A DNA stretch of 64,000 nt from Microbulbifer litoralis (GCF_023634065.1 NZ_JALKCV010000001.1:372001-436000); one strand, 5' to 3'. Counted from the stretch's first letter, positions 27,880-36,767 are shown. Made by a program: numbers and translations. Notes: generated by a model not told the origin, from the letters alone.

Positions 27880-28042
27880 CTAGTGGGCCGCTCGCAAAGT
27901 TAGGTAACAGTTCGCTTCGCCAAATCGTCCAGCTCTGCGTTGAGAAAGCTTGAAATAACGCTGCTATTCCGGCGCTTTCTCGCCTTGACCTGAACCATTT
28001 GGCTGTGCTCTTTTGTTACCGAACTTTACAAGCGGCCACTAG
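27880..28042. mobile_element. ~163-bp MITE, family B, copy 2
   Basis: Inverted relative to copy 1, bounded by CTAG at 27880 and 28039, starting CTAGTGGGCCGCTCGCAAAG. The CTAG at 28039-28042 supplies the TAG stop codon of the leftward S58 gene, just as in copy 1 with the POT gene. Roughly eight to ten differences and one 1-base deletion separate the copies. The remaining 27619-27879 stretch holds the terminator and the TonB receptor promoter region. Confidence 0.85.
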
Positions 28043-29481
28043 ATCTTCTCGCCCAGCTGCTGCCACTGGCCGGGGTTGATCACCAGTTCATCCTCGCGGG
28101 AAAAATCCAGAACCAGCGGGAAGCGGCCGGGTACAGTAAAGCGCGTGGACGAAACCGGCTGCAGCTCCACCGCCTTGTCGCGGCCGATGGTGTAGGCATC
28201 GCGTTCGCCGATGGAGCGCGCGAACAGGCGATCGCCCTTGCGCTGCACCCTGAGGGTCACGAAGCGGCTGAAGTGGTAATCGCCCTGGTAGTCGCGCAGG
28301 ACTTTTGCCGGCACCGGGGTGTCCTTCGCCGGCACCACCTGCGGCTGCTCCGGCACCGAGGACAGGATTGCATCCCACATCACCTCGGACGCCACCGCAC
28401 CCAGGTCGGCTGACGACATGGCGTCGTCAGCGGTCGCTTCCATTTCGCCGGTGGATACGGCGTAGAGCACGTCGCCGTCGAACTGGGTCGCAAACGGCTG
28501 GATACCCCGCGACATGGAGGCGTGCACCTGTTTGGCGAGCCGCTGCAGTTGCGCGTGGGGCAGCTTCTGGTTCACCACCACCAGGCTGACGGTGGTGTTG
28601 TGGTTTTTGTTGCGGTCATCGGCGGATACACCGGCCCAGCCCTCGGCGCGGCTGCGCGGGAAATCCTGCATCAGGTCCGCAGTGCGCAGGTCTTCGGGCC
28701 AGTTCTTGCCGGGGTAGCAGGCCACGGTGTTGCCGTCGCGGTCGGTGATCACGCCGAGGGAATTGACCACGGTAAAGGCGGCAATTTTCAGGTCGCCCAA
28801 CTGGCGGAAGGCACCGCCCTGGCCGGAGTGGGCATTGCAACCGAAGAAGACACCGCTCAACGCCATGCGCCCGGCACCGGCGGAGCCCTGCGGGAACCAG
28901 CCCGTCTCCGCCGCGCGGTAGGCGGCCTGGGCCAGGCGCTTGTCGGGATAGATTTCGTTGAGGCGGCGCGAGCCGAAGTCGTAGATGATCGAGCCCACCG
29001 ACAGGGCGATATTGGGATCCTCGCCGAAGGCGTAGCCATCGCGCACACCGTCGTCCTTGAGCGCGGTGGCCACGGCGGTAGCGGTTTCCAGCCCGTACCA
29101 GGAGCCACCGGACAACACCACTGAATCCAGCTCCGGCAGGTCGTACCCCAGCTTCAGGAATTCCGCATTGACGGTGCCCGGTGCACCGCCGCTGACATCC
29201 ACCGCACCCAGCACCTTGCGCTTGAAATGAAATACGGTGACACCGGTGGGACCGGCCGGGTATTCACCGGTGCCCACGCGCACCATCGGCCAGTCGAACT
29301 CCAGGGTTTTCTCGCCGCGCTTGTTGATCTCCATCGCCAGGCCGGACTGGTCGGCCCGGACAGCCGGAGACAGGAGAATCGCGGAAGCCAGTGAAGCGGC
29401 GACGAGCTGCCGCCCGCGCGCCCCGAGCCTGCCCAGGGCCATTTTCGCCGCCATCGGTTGAACGGGAATTCGCATATGCAC
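28039..29481 (-). CDS. S58 (DmpA/BapA-type) aminopeptidase with C-terminal DUF3471-like domain
   Basis: 480 residues. A signal peptide (about 15-43, ending SPAVRAD) places it in the periplasm. The S58 fold spans about 50-375: GPTGVTVFHF, VLSGGSWYGLETATAV, FFGCNAHSGQGGAFRQLGD, and NHNTTVSLVVVNQKL, the autoprocessing Asn-Thr-Thr region where the new N-terminal nucleophile forms. S58 enzymes release N-terminal D- or beta-amino acids (DmpA, BapA). The last 90 residues (LRDYQGDYHFSRFVTLRV..., QPVSSTRFTVPGRFPLVLDF) resemble the beta-sandwich tail found on serine beta-lactamase-like hydrolases and are not part of normal S58 proteins. The stop codon is inside the MITE border. Confidence 0.85.
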   Translation of the reverse strand: MHMRIPVQPMAAKMALGRLGARGRQLVAASLASAILLSPAVRADQSGLAMEINKRGEKTLEFDWPMVRVGTGEYPAGPTGVTVFHFKRKVLGAVDVSGGAPGTVNAEFLKLGYDLPELDSVVLSGGSWYGLETATAVATALKDDGVRDGYAFGEDPNIALSVGSIIYDFGSRRLNEIYPDKRLAQAAYRAAETGWFPQGSAGAGRMALSGVFFGCNAHSGQGGAFRQLGDLKIAAFTVVNSLGVITDRDGNTVACYPGKNWPEDLRTADLMQDFPRSRAEGWAGVSADDRNKNHNTTVSLVVVNQKLPHAQLQRLAKQVHASMSRGIQPFATQFDGDVLYAVSTGEMEATADDAMSSADLGAVASEVMWDAILSSVPEQPQVVPAKDTPVPAKVLRDYQGDYHFSRFVTLRVQRKGDRLFARSIGERDAYTIGRDKAVELQPVSSTRFTVPGRFPLVLDFSREDELVINPGQWQQLGEKI

Positions 29482-29663
29482 CTCACTGCTGCTGTTTTAT
29501 CGAGTTATGCCCCGATCATACGGACGGCCGAAGGCTTGGCAGAAGATGACAAATGCGCAAAGTGCGGTGCGCCAAAAGCACCACTGTTGAAAAAGTGGCT
29601 TAAAAAGAGGGTTTATTAGGACAGAATTATCGAAGACACGCCATAAAACACAGGCGCCGTCAC

Positions 29664-30656
29664 TCAGGCGACCACATTCTGATCGCCTGGTGACTCTGAA
29701 GCAATGGTTTTCAGCAGCCATTCGCGAAAGCGCTGCACCGGCAGCGCGTTCCAGCGGTCGCTCCTGGCCATGAAGAGATAGGCACCGAGCGGCACCCGCT
29801 CGAAGCCGGCCAGGCCCGGCCCCACTTCCACCAGTTGCCCGGACTGCAGGTCTTCCGCGGCGACGAAATGGTTGGTCAACGCGATGCCGCGCCCGCGCCG
29901 GGCCGCATCCAGCGTCAGGTGCCCGTGCCACAGGCGCGGCCCGGACAGCTCCAGATCGCTGCCGAGACCGTGGGCCTCGAGCCAGGCCTGCCAGCTGTCG
30001 TAGCTCTCCTCGTGCAGCAACTGATGGTACAGCAGATCCCGCGGATGCTCGATCTCCGGGCTGCGGGACAGGTATCCGGGGCTCGCCACCGGTACGGTCG
30101 GCGGCCGCGCGATCTCCGCCGTGCGCACACTGGGCGGCAACTGCAACTGCGGCCCGTAGGCAGGCGCGAAGCGGATATCCACATCCGCCTCATGGCGCTC
30201 GAAGTCCGGAATCGTATCCGCCGGTCGCAGCTCGATATCCAACACCGGGTTGGCGCTCTCGAAGGCCTCCAGGCGCCCCACCAGCCACTGCAGCGCGAAG
30301 CCGGGCATGCACCAGGCGTACAGCAGATGGTCGTCATTGCGCTTCATCAGCTCGATGGTTGCGTTGGCGATCGAATCGATCGCCGCCGATACCTGCTTGT
30401 GGTAGCGGGCACCGTCCTCGGTCAGCACCGCACCCGCCGGCGTGCGCTCGATCAGGCGGCAGCCAACCCGGTCCTCGATGGTACGCAGGTGGCGGCTGAT
30501 CACCGCGTGGTCCCGGCACAGGTACTGGGCGGCCTTGCGCACGCCGCCGAGCCGGGCAACGATATCGAATGCCCGCAGCGCCTCGAAGGGCGGCAGTGCC
30601 TTGCGGGACGGCAGGTGCGAAGTGGCCGATGCGGGGCGGAGGCCTTCTTCTGACAT
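29664..30656 (-). CDS. LysR-family regulator (GcvA-like)
   Basis: 330 residues. Winged HTH at about 20-80 (LRAFDIVARLGGVRKAAQYL then AVISRHLRTIEDRVGCRLIE) and a periplasmic-binding-like effector domain from about 110 (DDHLLYAWCMPGFALQWLVGR). The GcvA-like branch often regulates a neighbouring gene in response to amino acids or beta-lactams. It is transcribed in the same direction as the S58 peptidase, 182 bases upstream, so it probably controls that gene or the whole leftward group. The start has a GGGAAUCC-type leader and no strong ribosome site. Confidence 0.9.
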   Translation of the reverse strand: MSEEGLRPASATSHLPSRKALPPFEALRAFDIVARLGGVRKAAQYLCRDHAVISRHLRTIEDRVGCRLIERTPAGAVLTEDGARYHKQVSAAIDSIANATIELMKRNDDHLLYAWCMPGFALQWLVGRLEAFESANPVLDIELRPADTIPDFERHEADVDIRFAPAYGPQLQLPPSVRTAEIARPPTVPVASPGYLSRSPEIEHPRDLLYHQLLHEESYDSWQAWLEAHGLGSDLELSGPRLWHGHLTLDAARRGRGIALTNHFVAAEDLQSGQLVEVGPGLAGFERVPLGAYLFMARSDRWNALPVQRFREWLLKTIASESPGDQNVVA

Positions 30657-30816
30657 GGGGATTCCTCTTGCACACAGCCGGGGACAAGGGGGCCGACTAC
30701 TGTACTCGAGGCTGCCACACCGCTTTTAAAACTGTCAAGAAAGGGTCAACAATGGGAGGCCCGCCCCTCTGGCAGAGACATGGGCGGGGCCGGGCCCGAG
30801 GGCCCGGAGGGCGCCG

Positions 30817-31506
30817 CTATGACTGCGGTTCCGCAGACATCAGTTCCAGAATCGCCGCGGCGCCGCGCTGTGGCGAGCCGGACAGGCCGGCCATGATGCT
30901 CTCGCGGTCCACTTCGCCCTTGTCCTGGTTGAGCCGGCGCACGCCCTCGATGCGTTCACCCACAAAGCGGAATGCCAGCACACCCTCGCTCAACCGCTCC
31001 ACCAGCGATTCCGGGGCCTCCGACAGAGTCCAGGGACGCTCCCCATCCCTGTGGGCCAGGGCCTCCATCTGCTCGATGCTGCGCCGCAGCACCGACATTG
31101 TCTCCTCCCGGTCGCGAATTGCATTGAAATAGCCGCGCAATTGCACCGACAGGTAACTCCAGGTGGGAACCCCGGGCCTGTCCCGGAACCAGCGCGGCGA
31201 TATGTAGGCATCCGGTCCGCAGAAGAGCGCCACCGCCCGCTCGCCATCCTCTATCGCTTCGCAGTGGGCGTTGCGGCGGGCGATATGGCCGATAAAGTTG
31301 AGCCCGCCGGATTCCGGTTCGTGAAACAGCGGCGTGGCGGTAACCCGCAGATCGCCGCAGGCGTTGGAAACCAGCTGCGCAAAAGGCTGCCCGGCGACGA
31401 ACTGCAACAGTGCCTGCCGTTCGGTAAACCCGTAGTGGGCGGGGGCGAACAGTTTCTCCCCGACATCCCGCCAGGCCCCGGTCCTCTCTCTGTTATCGGT
31501 CGACAT
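30817..31506 (-). CDS. PaiB-like FMN-binding split-barrel protein
   Basis: 229 residues, start preceded by GGAGAGG. PaiB-family features: FAPAHYGFTERQALLQFV at about 20, THP-like target region VTATPLFHE, GHIARRNAHCEAI, and ISPRWFRDRPGVPTWSYLSV, the family's conserved Ser-Pro-x-Trp and Pro-Thr-Trp block. PaiB in B. subtilis was described as a negative transcription factor, but the fold is a flavin split barrel and its real activity is unclear. It diverges from the TonB receptor at 31788. Confidence 0.87.
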   Translation of the reverse strand: MSTDNRERTGAWRDVGEKLFAPAHYGFTERQALLQFVAGQPFAQLVSNACGDLRVTATPLFHEPESGGLNFIGHIARRNAHCEAIEDGERAVALFCGPDAYISPRWFRDRPGVPTWSYLSVQLRGYFNAIRDREETMSVLRRSIEQMEALAHRDGERPWTLSEAPESLVERLSEGVLAFRFVGERIEGVRRLNQDKGEVDRESIMAGLSGSPQRGAAAILELMSAEPQS

Positions 31507-31787
31507 TACCTCTCCTGTCTACTGCCATTGCGGGCGAACCCCTTATACGGCAGCAGATTATGACAATCCCCGCTTTCCGGGGAGATGCCTTTACCGGTGT
31601 GTGCGGTGCAGCGGGGGCACCGTGGCCGCCGGGTCCCGAGTGCGGTTACCCCACCCATTATCGCGGCAAAAAAACTGGCGGGTTTCTATCGCGGCCGGCG
31701 TTTACCCCTGTTGCAGGCCGGGATTTTCGCCTGCGGAACAATCGAGAAGTTTCATCGATGCCAATAACAATAGAATGGAGAAACCCG

Positions 31788-34409
31788 ATGCACAGTCTGC
31801 GTCTTCCATCGCACCGATTGCACAAGCCCCCCTTCCTCCCAAAAACCCTGCTGGCCACTGCCGTGGCACTGCTGTCCGCCAGCTCACTGGCGCAGGAGAG
31901 CGACACCGTCGAGGAGGTTGTGGTCACCGGCATTCGCGGCAGCCTGCAGCAGTCGCTGGACGTAAAGCGCGACGCCACCTCCATTGTCGACGCCATCAGT
32001 TCCGAGGATATCGGCAAGTTTCCGGATAAAAACGTCGCCGATTCGCTACAGCGGGTGCCGGGGATTTCCGTCGACCGCATCTGGGGCGAGGGCCGGGATA
32101 TTTTCGTGCGCGGTACCGACAGCACCCTGAACCGCACCCTGATGAACGGCCAGAACGTGGCCTCGGCCTACTGGTGGGCCAACGATAATCCCAGCCGCGG
32201 CTTCAACTATTCGATTCTCGCCTCGGAGCTGGTGTCCTCACTGGAGGTCTACAAAAGCCCGGAAGCGCGCCACGATGAAGGCAGTATCGGCGGCATGGTG
32301 AATGTGCGCACGCGCAAGCCGATGGACCTGGATCCGCTGACCGTGAACCTGTCCACCGAGGGCGTCTACAGCGACCTGCCCGGCGAGTGGGATCCACAGG
32401 TATCCGGCCTGCTGAGCTGGAAGAATGAGGCGGAGACTTTCGGCGTGCTCGCATCGTTCAACAACCAGGGCCGCACCATGCGCCGCGACGGCCTGGAGGT
32501 GTTTCCCACCAACGACCTGTACACGGTCACCGACCAGCACGGCAACACCACGGACAATGTCTATGTGCCCTGGGGCGGCGGCTCGGCCATTTTCAACCAG
32601 GACCGGCAGCGCGACACCGCCAATATCACCCTGCAGTTCCGCCCCGGTGAGCGCTGGGATACCACGCTCAACTATGTGTCCTCCGATATGGAAATGGACA
32701 ACAGCAACCAGAACTACCTGTTTGTGGCCGGTGGCTACAAGATTCCCAACGGCGATGCGGTCACCGACCCGGTATTCATTCCCACCAGCGACGGCAATCG
32801 GGCACTGGTGGGCGGCACCATCGAAAACCCGGACAGCATCGGCGTCGCCGACGAACCGATCGTGCGCGACTCCTTTGTCGAATCCGAAGTGCTGGACCTG
32901 GCCGCCGACTACGAGGGCGACGGCTGGCAGCTGCACCTGCAGGCCGGCAGCACCAGTGCCGAGGGTGGCAGCAGCAAAGACCGCAACTACTGGTTCGAGG
33001 GCGAGAGCGCCGAGGACCTGAACTTCGGCCCCAACACCAACGAATTCAGCTTTCCCGGCATCGACCCGCTCGACGGCACCGCACTGCACCTGAACGCCGC
33101 CAACCTGCGCGACTGGGTGCGGGTCATGGAAGACGACGAGAACTACTTCCAGGCGGACGGCAATTTCGATCTGCAGCTGGGCTTTATCACCGCGATCCGC
33201 ACCGGCCTCAAGTTCCGCGATCACACCATCGAAAACAATCGACAGAACGGCTCAGTGGACGTCACCAACCCCGCCATCGCCGAACAGGTGGCGGCGCTGA
33301 ATGCGATCACGCTGGCGGACGTCTCCAGCGGTCCCAGTCCGGCACTGCACGGCGAGGCCGCCAGCGCCGGCTCCCTGACCCAATACGCCTATATGGATAT
33401 CGGCCTGGCGCGGCAGAAAATCGACAGCATCCTGGACAGCGGTGCCATGACCTACGCCGAGGACACCAGGGCCTACTACAAAATCAACGAGGAAATCACC
33501 GCGGGCTATGTGCAGGCGGAGTTCGAGCGGGGCCGGTTGCACGGTAATTTCGGCGTGCGCCTGGTGGAAACCGACCAGACCTCCAACGCCTATATCGACG
33601 GCGAGCGCGGCTCCGTCGGCCGCAGCTATCGCGAGGCGCTGCCCAGTGTGAACGTGATCTACGACCTCGGTGAGGACATCATACTGCGCGCCGCCGCGTC
33701 CCGCGCCATGGCCCGCCCCACCTTCCAGAACCTCAGCTCCAATATCGTCATCAACGCCACCAGCGGCACCGCCACCGCCGGCAACCCGAAGCTGGACCCG
33801 ATATTCGCCGACCAGTTCGAGTTCGGCGCCGAGTGGTACTTCAGCGATGCCAGCCTGCTGGCCGCGACCTATTTCAACAAGGACCTGAGTACCTTCGTAT
33901 TCCAGGACACCCAGGTGGAGGAAATAGACGGCGAGCGCATCAACGTCACCCGCCCCTACAATGCGGACAAGGGGGCGGATATCCAGGGTATCGAGCTGCA
34001 GGTACAGCACGATTTCGGCAGCGGTTTCGGCGCCCTGGCCAACTACACCTGGACCGATGCCGAGGTACCGGCGAACGAAGACGGCACCCGACTGGAACTG
34101 CCGGGCAACTCCCGCGACCAGTTCAACGCCTCCGCCTATTATGAAAATGCGGACTTCAGTGTGCGCCTGTCCTACAACATGCGCTCCGAGTCCTACGGCG
34201 GCCTCACCTCCGGCTCGCAGCTGGTCACCGACGAGTACGACCAGTGGGATGCCACCGCCAACTGGATGGCCACCGACAATGTCGATATTTTCCTGACCGC
34301 GGTCAATCTCACCAACGAGGTCATTTACATGCGCACCGCCGACGGCATCCCGGTGGGCTTCTACGAAAACGGCCCTCGATACAGCCTGGGCGCGCGCCTG
34401 TCCTTCTGA
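31788..34409 (+). CDS. TonB-dependent receptor, Xanthomonas-Caulobacter type
   Basis: 873 residues from ATG 31788 (GGAG 9 bases upstream; upstream in-frame codons lack a ribosome site). Signal peptide about 1-39 (LLSASSLAQ), TonB box VEEVVVTGIR, plug with ISSEDIGKFPDKNVADSLQR and VRGTDSTLNRTLMNGQ, C-terminal YSLGARLSF. It is a clear paralogue of the receptor at 38525 (shared AYWWANDNxSRGFNYSxLAS) but lacks the STN signalling domain. This receptor type usually takes up oligosaccharides or other carbon compounds. Terminated by a hairpin at 34439-34462. Confidence 0.92.
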   Translation: MHSLRLPSHRLHKPPFLPKTLLATAVALLSASSLAQESDTVEEVVVTGIRGSLQQSLDVKRDATSIVDAISSEDIGKFPDKNVADSLQRVPGISVDRIWGEGRDIFVRGTDSTLNRTLMNGQNVASAYWWANDNPSRGFNYSILASELVSSLEVYKSPEARHDEGSIGGMVNVRTRKPMDLDPLTVNLSTEGVYSDLPGEWDPQVSGLLSWKNEAETFGVLASFNNQGRTMRRDGLEVFPTNDLYTVTDQHGNTTDNVYVPWGGGSAIFNQDRQRDTANITLQFRPGERWDTTLNYVSSDMEMDNSNQNYLFVAGGYKIPNGDAVTDPVFIPTSDGNRALVGGTIENPDSIGVADEPIVRDSFVESEVLDLAADYEGDGWQLHLQAGSTSAEGGSSKDRNYWFEGESAEDLNFGPNTNEFSFPGIDPLDGTALHLNAANLRDWVRVMEDDENYFQADGNFDLQLGFITAIRTGLKFRDHTIENNRQNGSVDVTNPAIAEQVAALNAITLADVSSGPSPALHGEAASAGSLTQYAYMDIGLARQKIDSILDSGAMTYAEDTRAYYKINEEITAGYVQAEFERGRLHGNFGVRLVETDQTSNAYIDGERGSVGRSYREALPSVNVIYDLGEDIILRAAASRAMARPTFQNLSSNIVINATSGTATAGNPKLDPIFADQFEFGAEWYFSDASLLAATYFNKDLSTFVFQDTQVEEIDGERINVTRPYNADKGADIQGIELQVQHDFGSGFGALANYTWTDAEVPANEDGTRLELPGNSRDQFNASAYYENADFSVRLSYNMRSESYGGLTSGSQLVTDEYDQWDATANWMATDNVDIFLTAVNLTNEVIYMRTADGIPVGFYENGPRYSLGARLSF

Positions 34410-34438
34410 CAACAGGCATCGATGTTGTCACCTTCCTG

Positions 34439-34462
34439 GGCGCCCCTGCGGGCGCCTTTTTT
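34439..34462 (+). terminator. Rho-independent terminator of the TonB receptor gene
   Basis: GGCGCCC/GGGCGCC stem with a CTGC loop followed by TTTTTT, 29 bases after the stop. Confidence 0.93.
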
Positions 34463-34482
34463 ATGTTCTGCACCGCACACTG

Positions 34483-34528
34483 TTGACGCAATAGGACAGT
34501 CGACCTAACATCTAGGACAAACGACCTA
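34483..34528 (+). promoter_or_regulatory. TetR-operon promoter with two tandem operators
   Basis: A sigma-70 promoter is readable: TTGACG at 34483-34488, 17-bp spacer, TAACAT at 34506-34511. Two copies of TAGGACANNCGACCTA (34492-34507 and 34513-34528) overlap it, 21 bp apart (two helical turns), each a partial palindrome (TAGGnC/GnCCTA). The arrangement is typical of autorepression by the TetR protein encoded downstream. The CTAG of MITE A copy 2 abuts the second operator. Confidence 0.75.
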
Positions 34529-34775
34529 GCCCGGATATTTCACTAGGGGCCACGATGATCGCGCCGAGATCTGTGCGCTCAGTGCATTTTTGTGGCGTAC
34601 ATGCATGCTTACTGCACGTATTAGCCGCAAAAATGTGCTGAGCGTGCAGAGATCAAGCGAGGGCGTGGCCAGCGTTGGCCGGTGACAATCTGTCCCCGCG
34701 GAGATCCCTGAAAACATTAACGAAAACATAGAGTTACGCTGAATACTAAGCGGCCTGGTGAAATATCCGGGCTAG
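34526..34775. mobile_element. 250-bp MITE, family A, copy 2, in the TetR-operon leader
   Basis: Same length and orientation as copy 1 (6 substitutions). Its first CTAG (34526-34529) overlaps the end of the second operator, and its last CTAG ends 27 bases before the TetR start codon. Hence nearly the whole 5' leader of the TetR operon would be MITE sequence, including the long internal hairpin. Confidence 0.85.
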
Positions 34776-34802
34776 ACGGACAGTCAACGAGGGAGACAGC
34801 CA

Positions 34803-35372
34803 TTGAGCGGCAAACCGACCCGGGAACAGATCATCGAAACCGCGGACCGGCTGTTTTACCAGCAGGGCTTCGAGCACACCTCCTTTGCCCATATCGCCGA
34901 TGCGGTGCGGATATCCCGGGGCAATTTCTACTACCACTTCAAATCCAAGGACGAAATCCTGTCCGCGGTGATCCGCCACCGGCTGGCCAATACCGGGAAA
35001 ATGCTGGAGAGCTGGCAGGCGCAGGCGGATACACCGCGGGACAGGATCCGCTGCTTCATTCATATCCTGCTGGTCAACGGCGACAAGATCAGAAACTATG
35101 GCTGCCCCGTGGGCACCCTGAGCAGCGAACTGGCCAAGCTGAATCACTCGGCACAGGGCGAGGCCAACGAGCTTTTCACCCTGTTTCACGACTGGCTGAA
35201 ATCGCAGTTTGTGCAGCTGGGCCACAGGCGGGATGCCGGCCAGCTGGCTGCCCACCTGCTCAGCCGCAGCCAGGGCGTGGCCACGCTGTTCAACGCCTTT
35301 GGGGATGAGAAGTTCGTCCGGCGGGAGGTCGGGCAGATGTGCGAATGGCTGGACGATATAACCAACCAATGA
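34803..35372 (+). CDS. TetR/AcrR-family repressor
   Basis: 189 residues from TTG 34803, preceded by GAGGGAG at 7-8 bases. N-terminal TetR HTH (residues about 6-55: REQIIETADRLFYQQGFEHT then ISRGNFYYHFKSKDEIL). The ligand domain includes NYGCPVGTLSSELAKL, a stretch with a Cys typical of the NemR/DhaR-like branch that senses electrophiles or oxidants. Tandem operators upstream suggest autoregulation. The YciI-like, tag and GNAT genes follow in the same direction. Confidence 0.9.
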   Translation: MSGKPTREQIIETADRLFYQQGFEHTSFAHIADAVRISRGNFYYHFKSKDEILSAVIRHRLANTGKMLESWQAQADTPRDRIRCFIHILLVNGDKIRNYGCPVGTLSSELAKLNHSAQGEANELFTLFHDWLKSQFVQLGHRRDAGQLAAHLLSRSQGVATLFNAFGDEKFVRREVGQMCEWLDDITNQ

Positions 35373-35388
35373 CAGGAAGGAGACTGCC

Positions 35389-35676
35389 GTGTTTATCGTA
35401 TTGCTGAAGTTTTCCGGAAATCGCGAGCGTATGGGCGAGTTTATGGAGGCGCATAAAAGCTGGCTGAAACAGGGGCTCGACGACGGTGTATTCTTGCTGG
35501 CGGGAAGCCTGCAGCCGGCCCGGGGCGGTGGCATCCTGGCCCACAACATTTCCCGCGAGGACCTCGAGACGTTCGTCGATAGCGATCCGTTCGTGACCGA
35601 ACATATCGTCACCGCAGAGATTCTGGAGATCAGCCCGTCGAAAACGGATGAGCGGCTGGCTTTCCTTCTCGACTGA
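35389..35676 (+). CDS. YciI-family protein
   Basis: 95 residues with the YCII fold: FIVLLKFSGNRERMGEFMEAHKSWL, DDGVFLLAGSLQPARGGGIL, and DPFVTEHIVTAEILEISPSK. The His in MEAHKSWL and Asp in DPF are the conserved putative active-site pair. Family function is poorly known; some act as small-molecule dehydrochlorinases or lyase-like enzymes. It begins 16 bases after the TetR stop with AAGGAG ahead, so it is the likely first target of that regulator. Confidence 0.88.
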   Translation: MFIVLLKFSGNRERMGEFMEAHKSWLKQGLDDGVFLLAGSLQPARGGGILAHNISREDLETFVDSDPFVTEHIVTAEILEISPSKTDERLAFLLD

Positions 35677-35715
35677 TCTCCAGTTCAGTTTCAATTTTCA
35701 ACAGGGAGCGTCGCA

Positions 35716-36324
35716 ATGAGCAACCCGATCCCCGGCCCCGACGGCAGACTCCGCTGCGGCTGGTGCACCGTCACCCCGGAGTTCTTTGATTACCACGACA
35801 AAGAGTGGGGTTTCCCGGTGGCGGACGACCGCCGCCTGTTTGAAAAACTCTGCCTGGAGAGCTTTCAATCCGGCCTCAGCTGGCGCACCATACTGGCCAA
35901 GCGGGAAAACTTTCGCGAGGCTTTCCACCATTTCGATTTCGAGCGGGTGGCGCAATTTACCGCCAGGGACGTGGAGCGGCTGCTTCGGGACAAGGGGATA
36001 ATCCGACACCGCGGCAAAATCGAGGCGGTCATCAACAATGCCCGGCGCGTCCGCGAACTGGTGCAACAGGAGGGGTCGCTGGCCGCCTATATCTGGCGCT
36101 ACGAACCGGCGGAGGACGCGTTGGCCCCACCGCAGACCGCCTCCACCTCCGCCGCGTCCATCGCGCTGTCGAAAGACCTGAAAAAACGCGGCTGGAAATT
36201 TGTCGGCCCCACCACCGTCTACGCATTCATGCAGGCGATGGGCCTGATCAACGACCACGCCGAGGAATGTGTCAGTCGCATCGAGGCCGAGCGCCTGCGC
36301 AAACGTTTCAAGCGGCCCTGTTAG
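35716..36324 (+). CDS. tag: DNA-3-methyladenine glycosylase I
   Basis: 202 residues, near the usual 187-195. RCGWCTVTPEFFDYHDKEWGFPV at the start includes the zinc-binding Cys/His; LFEKLCLESFQSGLSWRTIL and KFVGPTTVYAFMQAMGLINDH contain the helix-hairpin-helix base-recognition region. It removes 3-methyladenine from alkylated DNA. Third gene behind the TetR regulator, consistent with an alkylation or electrophile response. Confidence 0.95.
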   Translation: MSNPIPGPDGRLRCGWCTVTPEFFDYHDKEWGFPVADDRRLFEKLCLESFQSGLSWRTILAKRENFREAFHHFDFERVAQFTARDVERLLRDKGIIRHRGKIEAVINNARRVRELVQQEGSLAAYIWRYEPAEDALAPPQTASTSAASIALSKDLKKRGWKFVGPTTVYAFMQAMGLINDHAEECVSRIEAERLRKRFKRPC

Positions 36325-36344
36325 AGTAGAGTGGGCAAATAACG

Positions 36345-36767
36345 ATGCAAGTACAATTGCTCACACCGGAAAGTGAAATCGATCCGGCCGCCAAAACCCT
36401 GTTGCAGCTCCGCCCCCAGTACAACCTCGAGCAGATCAAGGCACAGATCCGCAAGCAACAACAGGGCGGCTACCAGCTGGCCTGTGTGATCGAGGGCGAC
36501 CGCGCCCTGTGCGTGGCCGGGTTTACCCTGGGCGAGAAACTGGCCTGGGGAAAGCACATTTATATCGACGACCTGGTTACCGATGAAAACTGCCGCTCCA
36601 CAGGCGCCGGGCGCCTGCTGATCGAATGGCTGAAAGGCTATGCAAGGGAAATCGGCTGTGGTCAGATGCATCTGGACTCCGGCGTACAGCGCTTTGCCGC
36701 CCACCGTTTTTATCTGCGCGAGGGCTTCGATATCGCCAGCCATCACTTTTCCATCGCGGAATTGTGA
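36345..36767 (+). CDS. GNAT family N-acetyltransferase
   Basis: 140 residues. IYIDDLVTDENCRSTGAGRL and LIEWLKGYAREIGCGQMHLD carry the acetyl-CoA loop (R-S-T-G-A-G), and AAHRFYLREGFDIASHHFS is the usual C-terminal strand-helix. It starts 21 bases after tag and ends 13 bases before the convergent FecR stop. Last gene of the TetR operon; substrate unknown. Confidence 0.85.
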   Translation: MQVQLLTPESEIDPAAKTLLQLRPQYNLEQIKAQIRKQQQGGYQLACVIEGDRALCVAGFTLGEKLAWGKHIYIDDLVTDENCRSTGAGRLLIEWLKGYAREIGCGQMHLDSGVQRFAAHRFYLREGFDIASHHFSIAEL

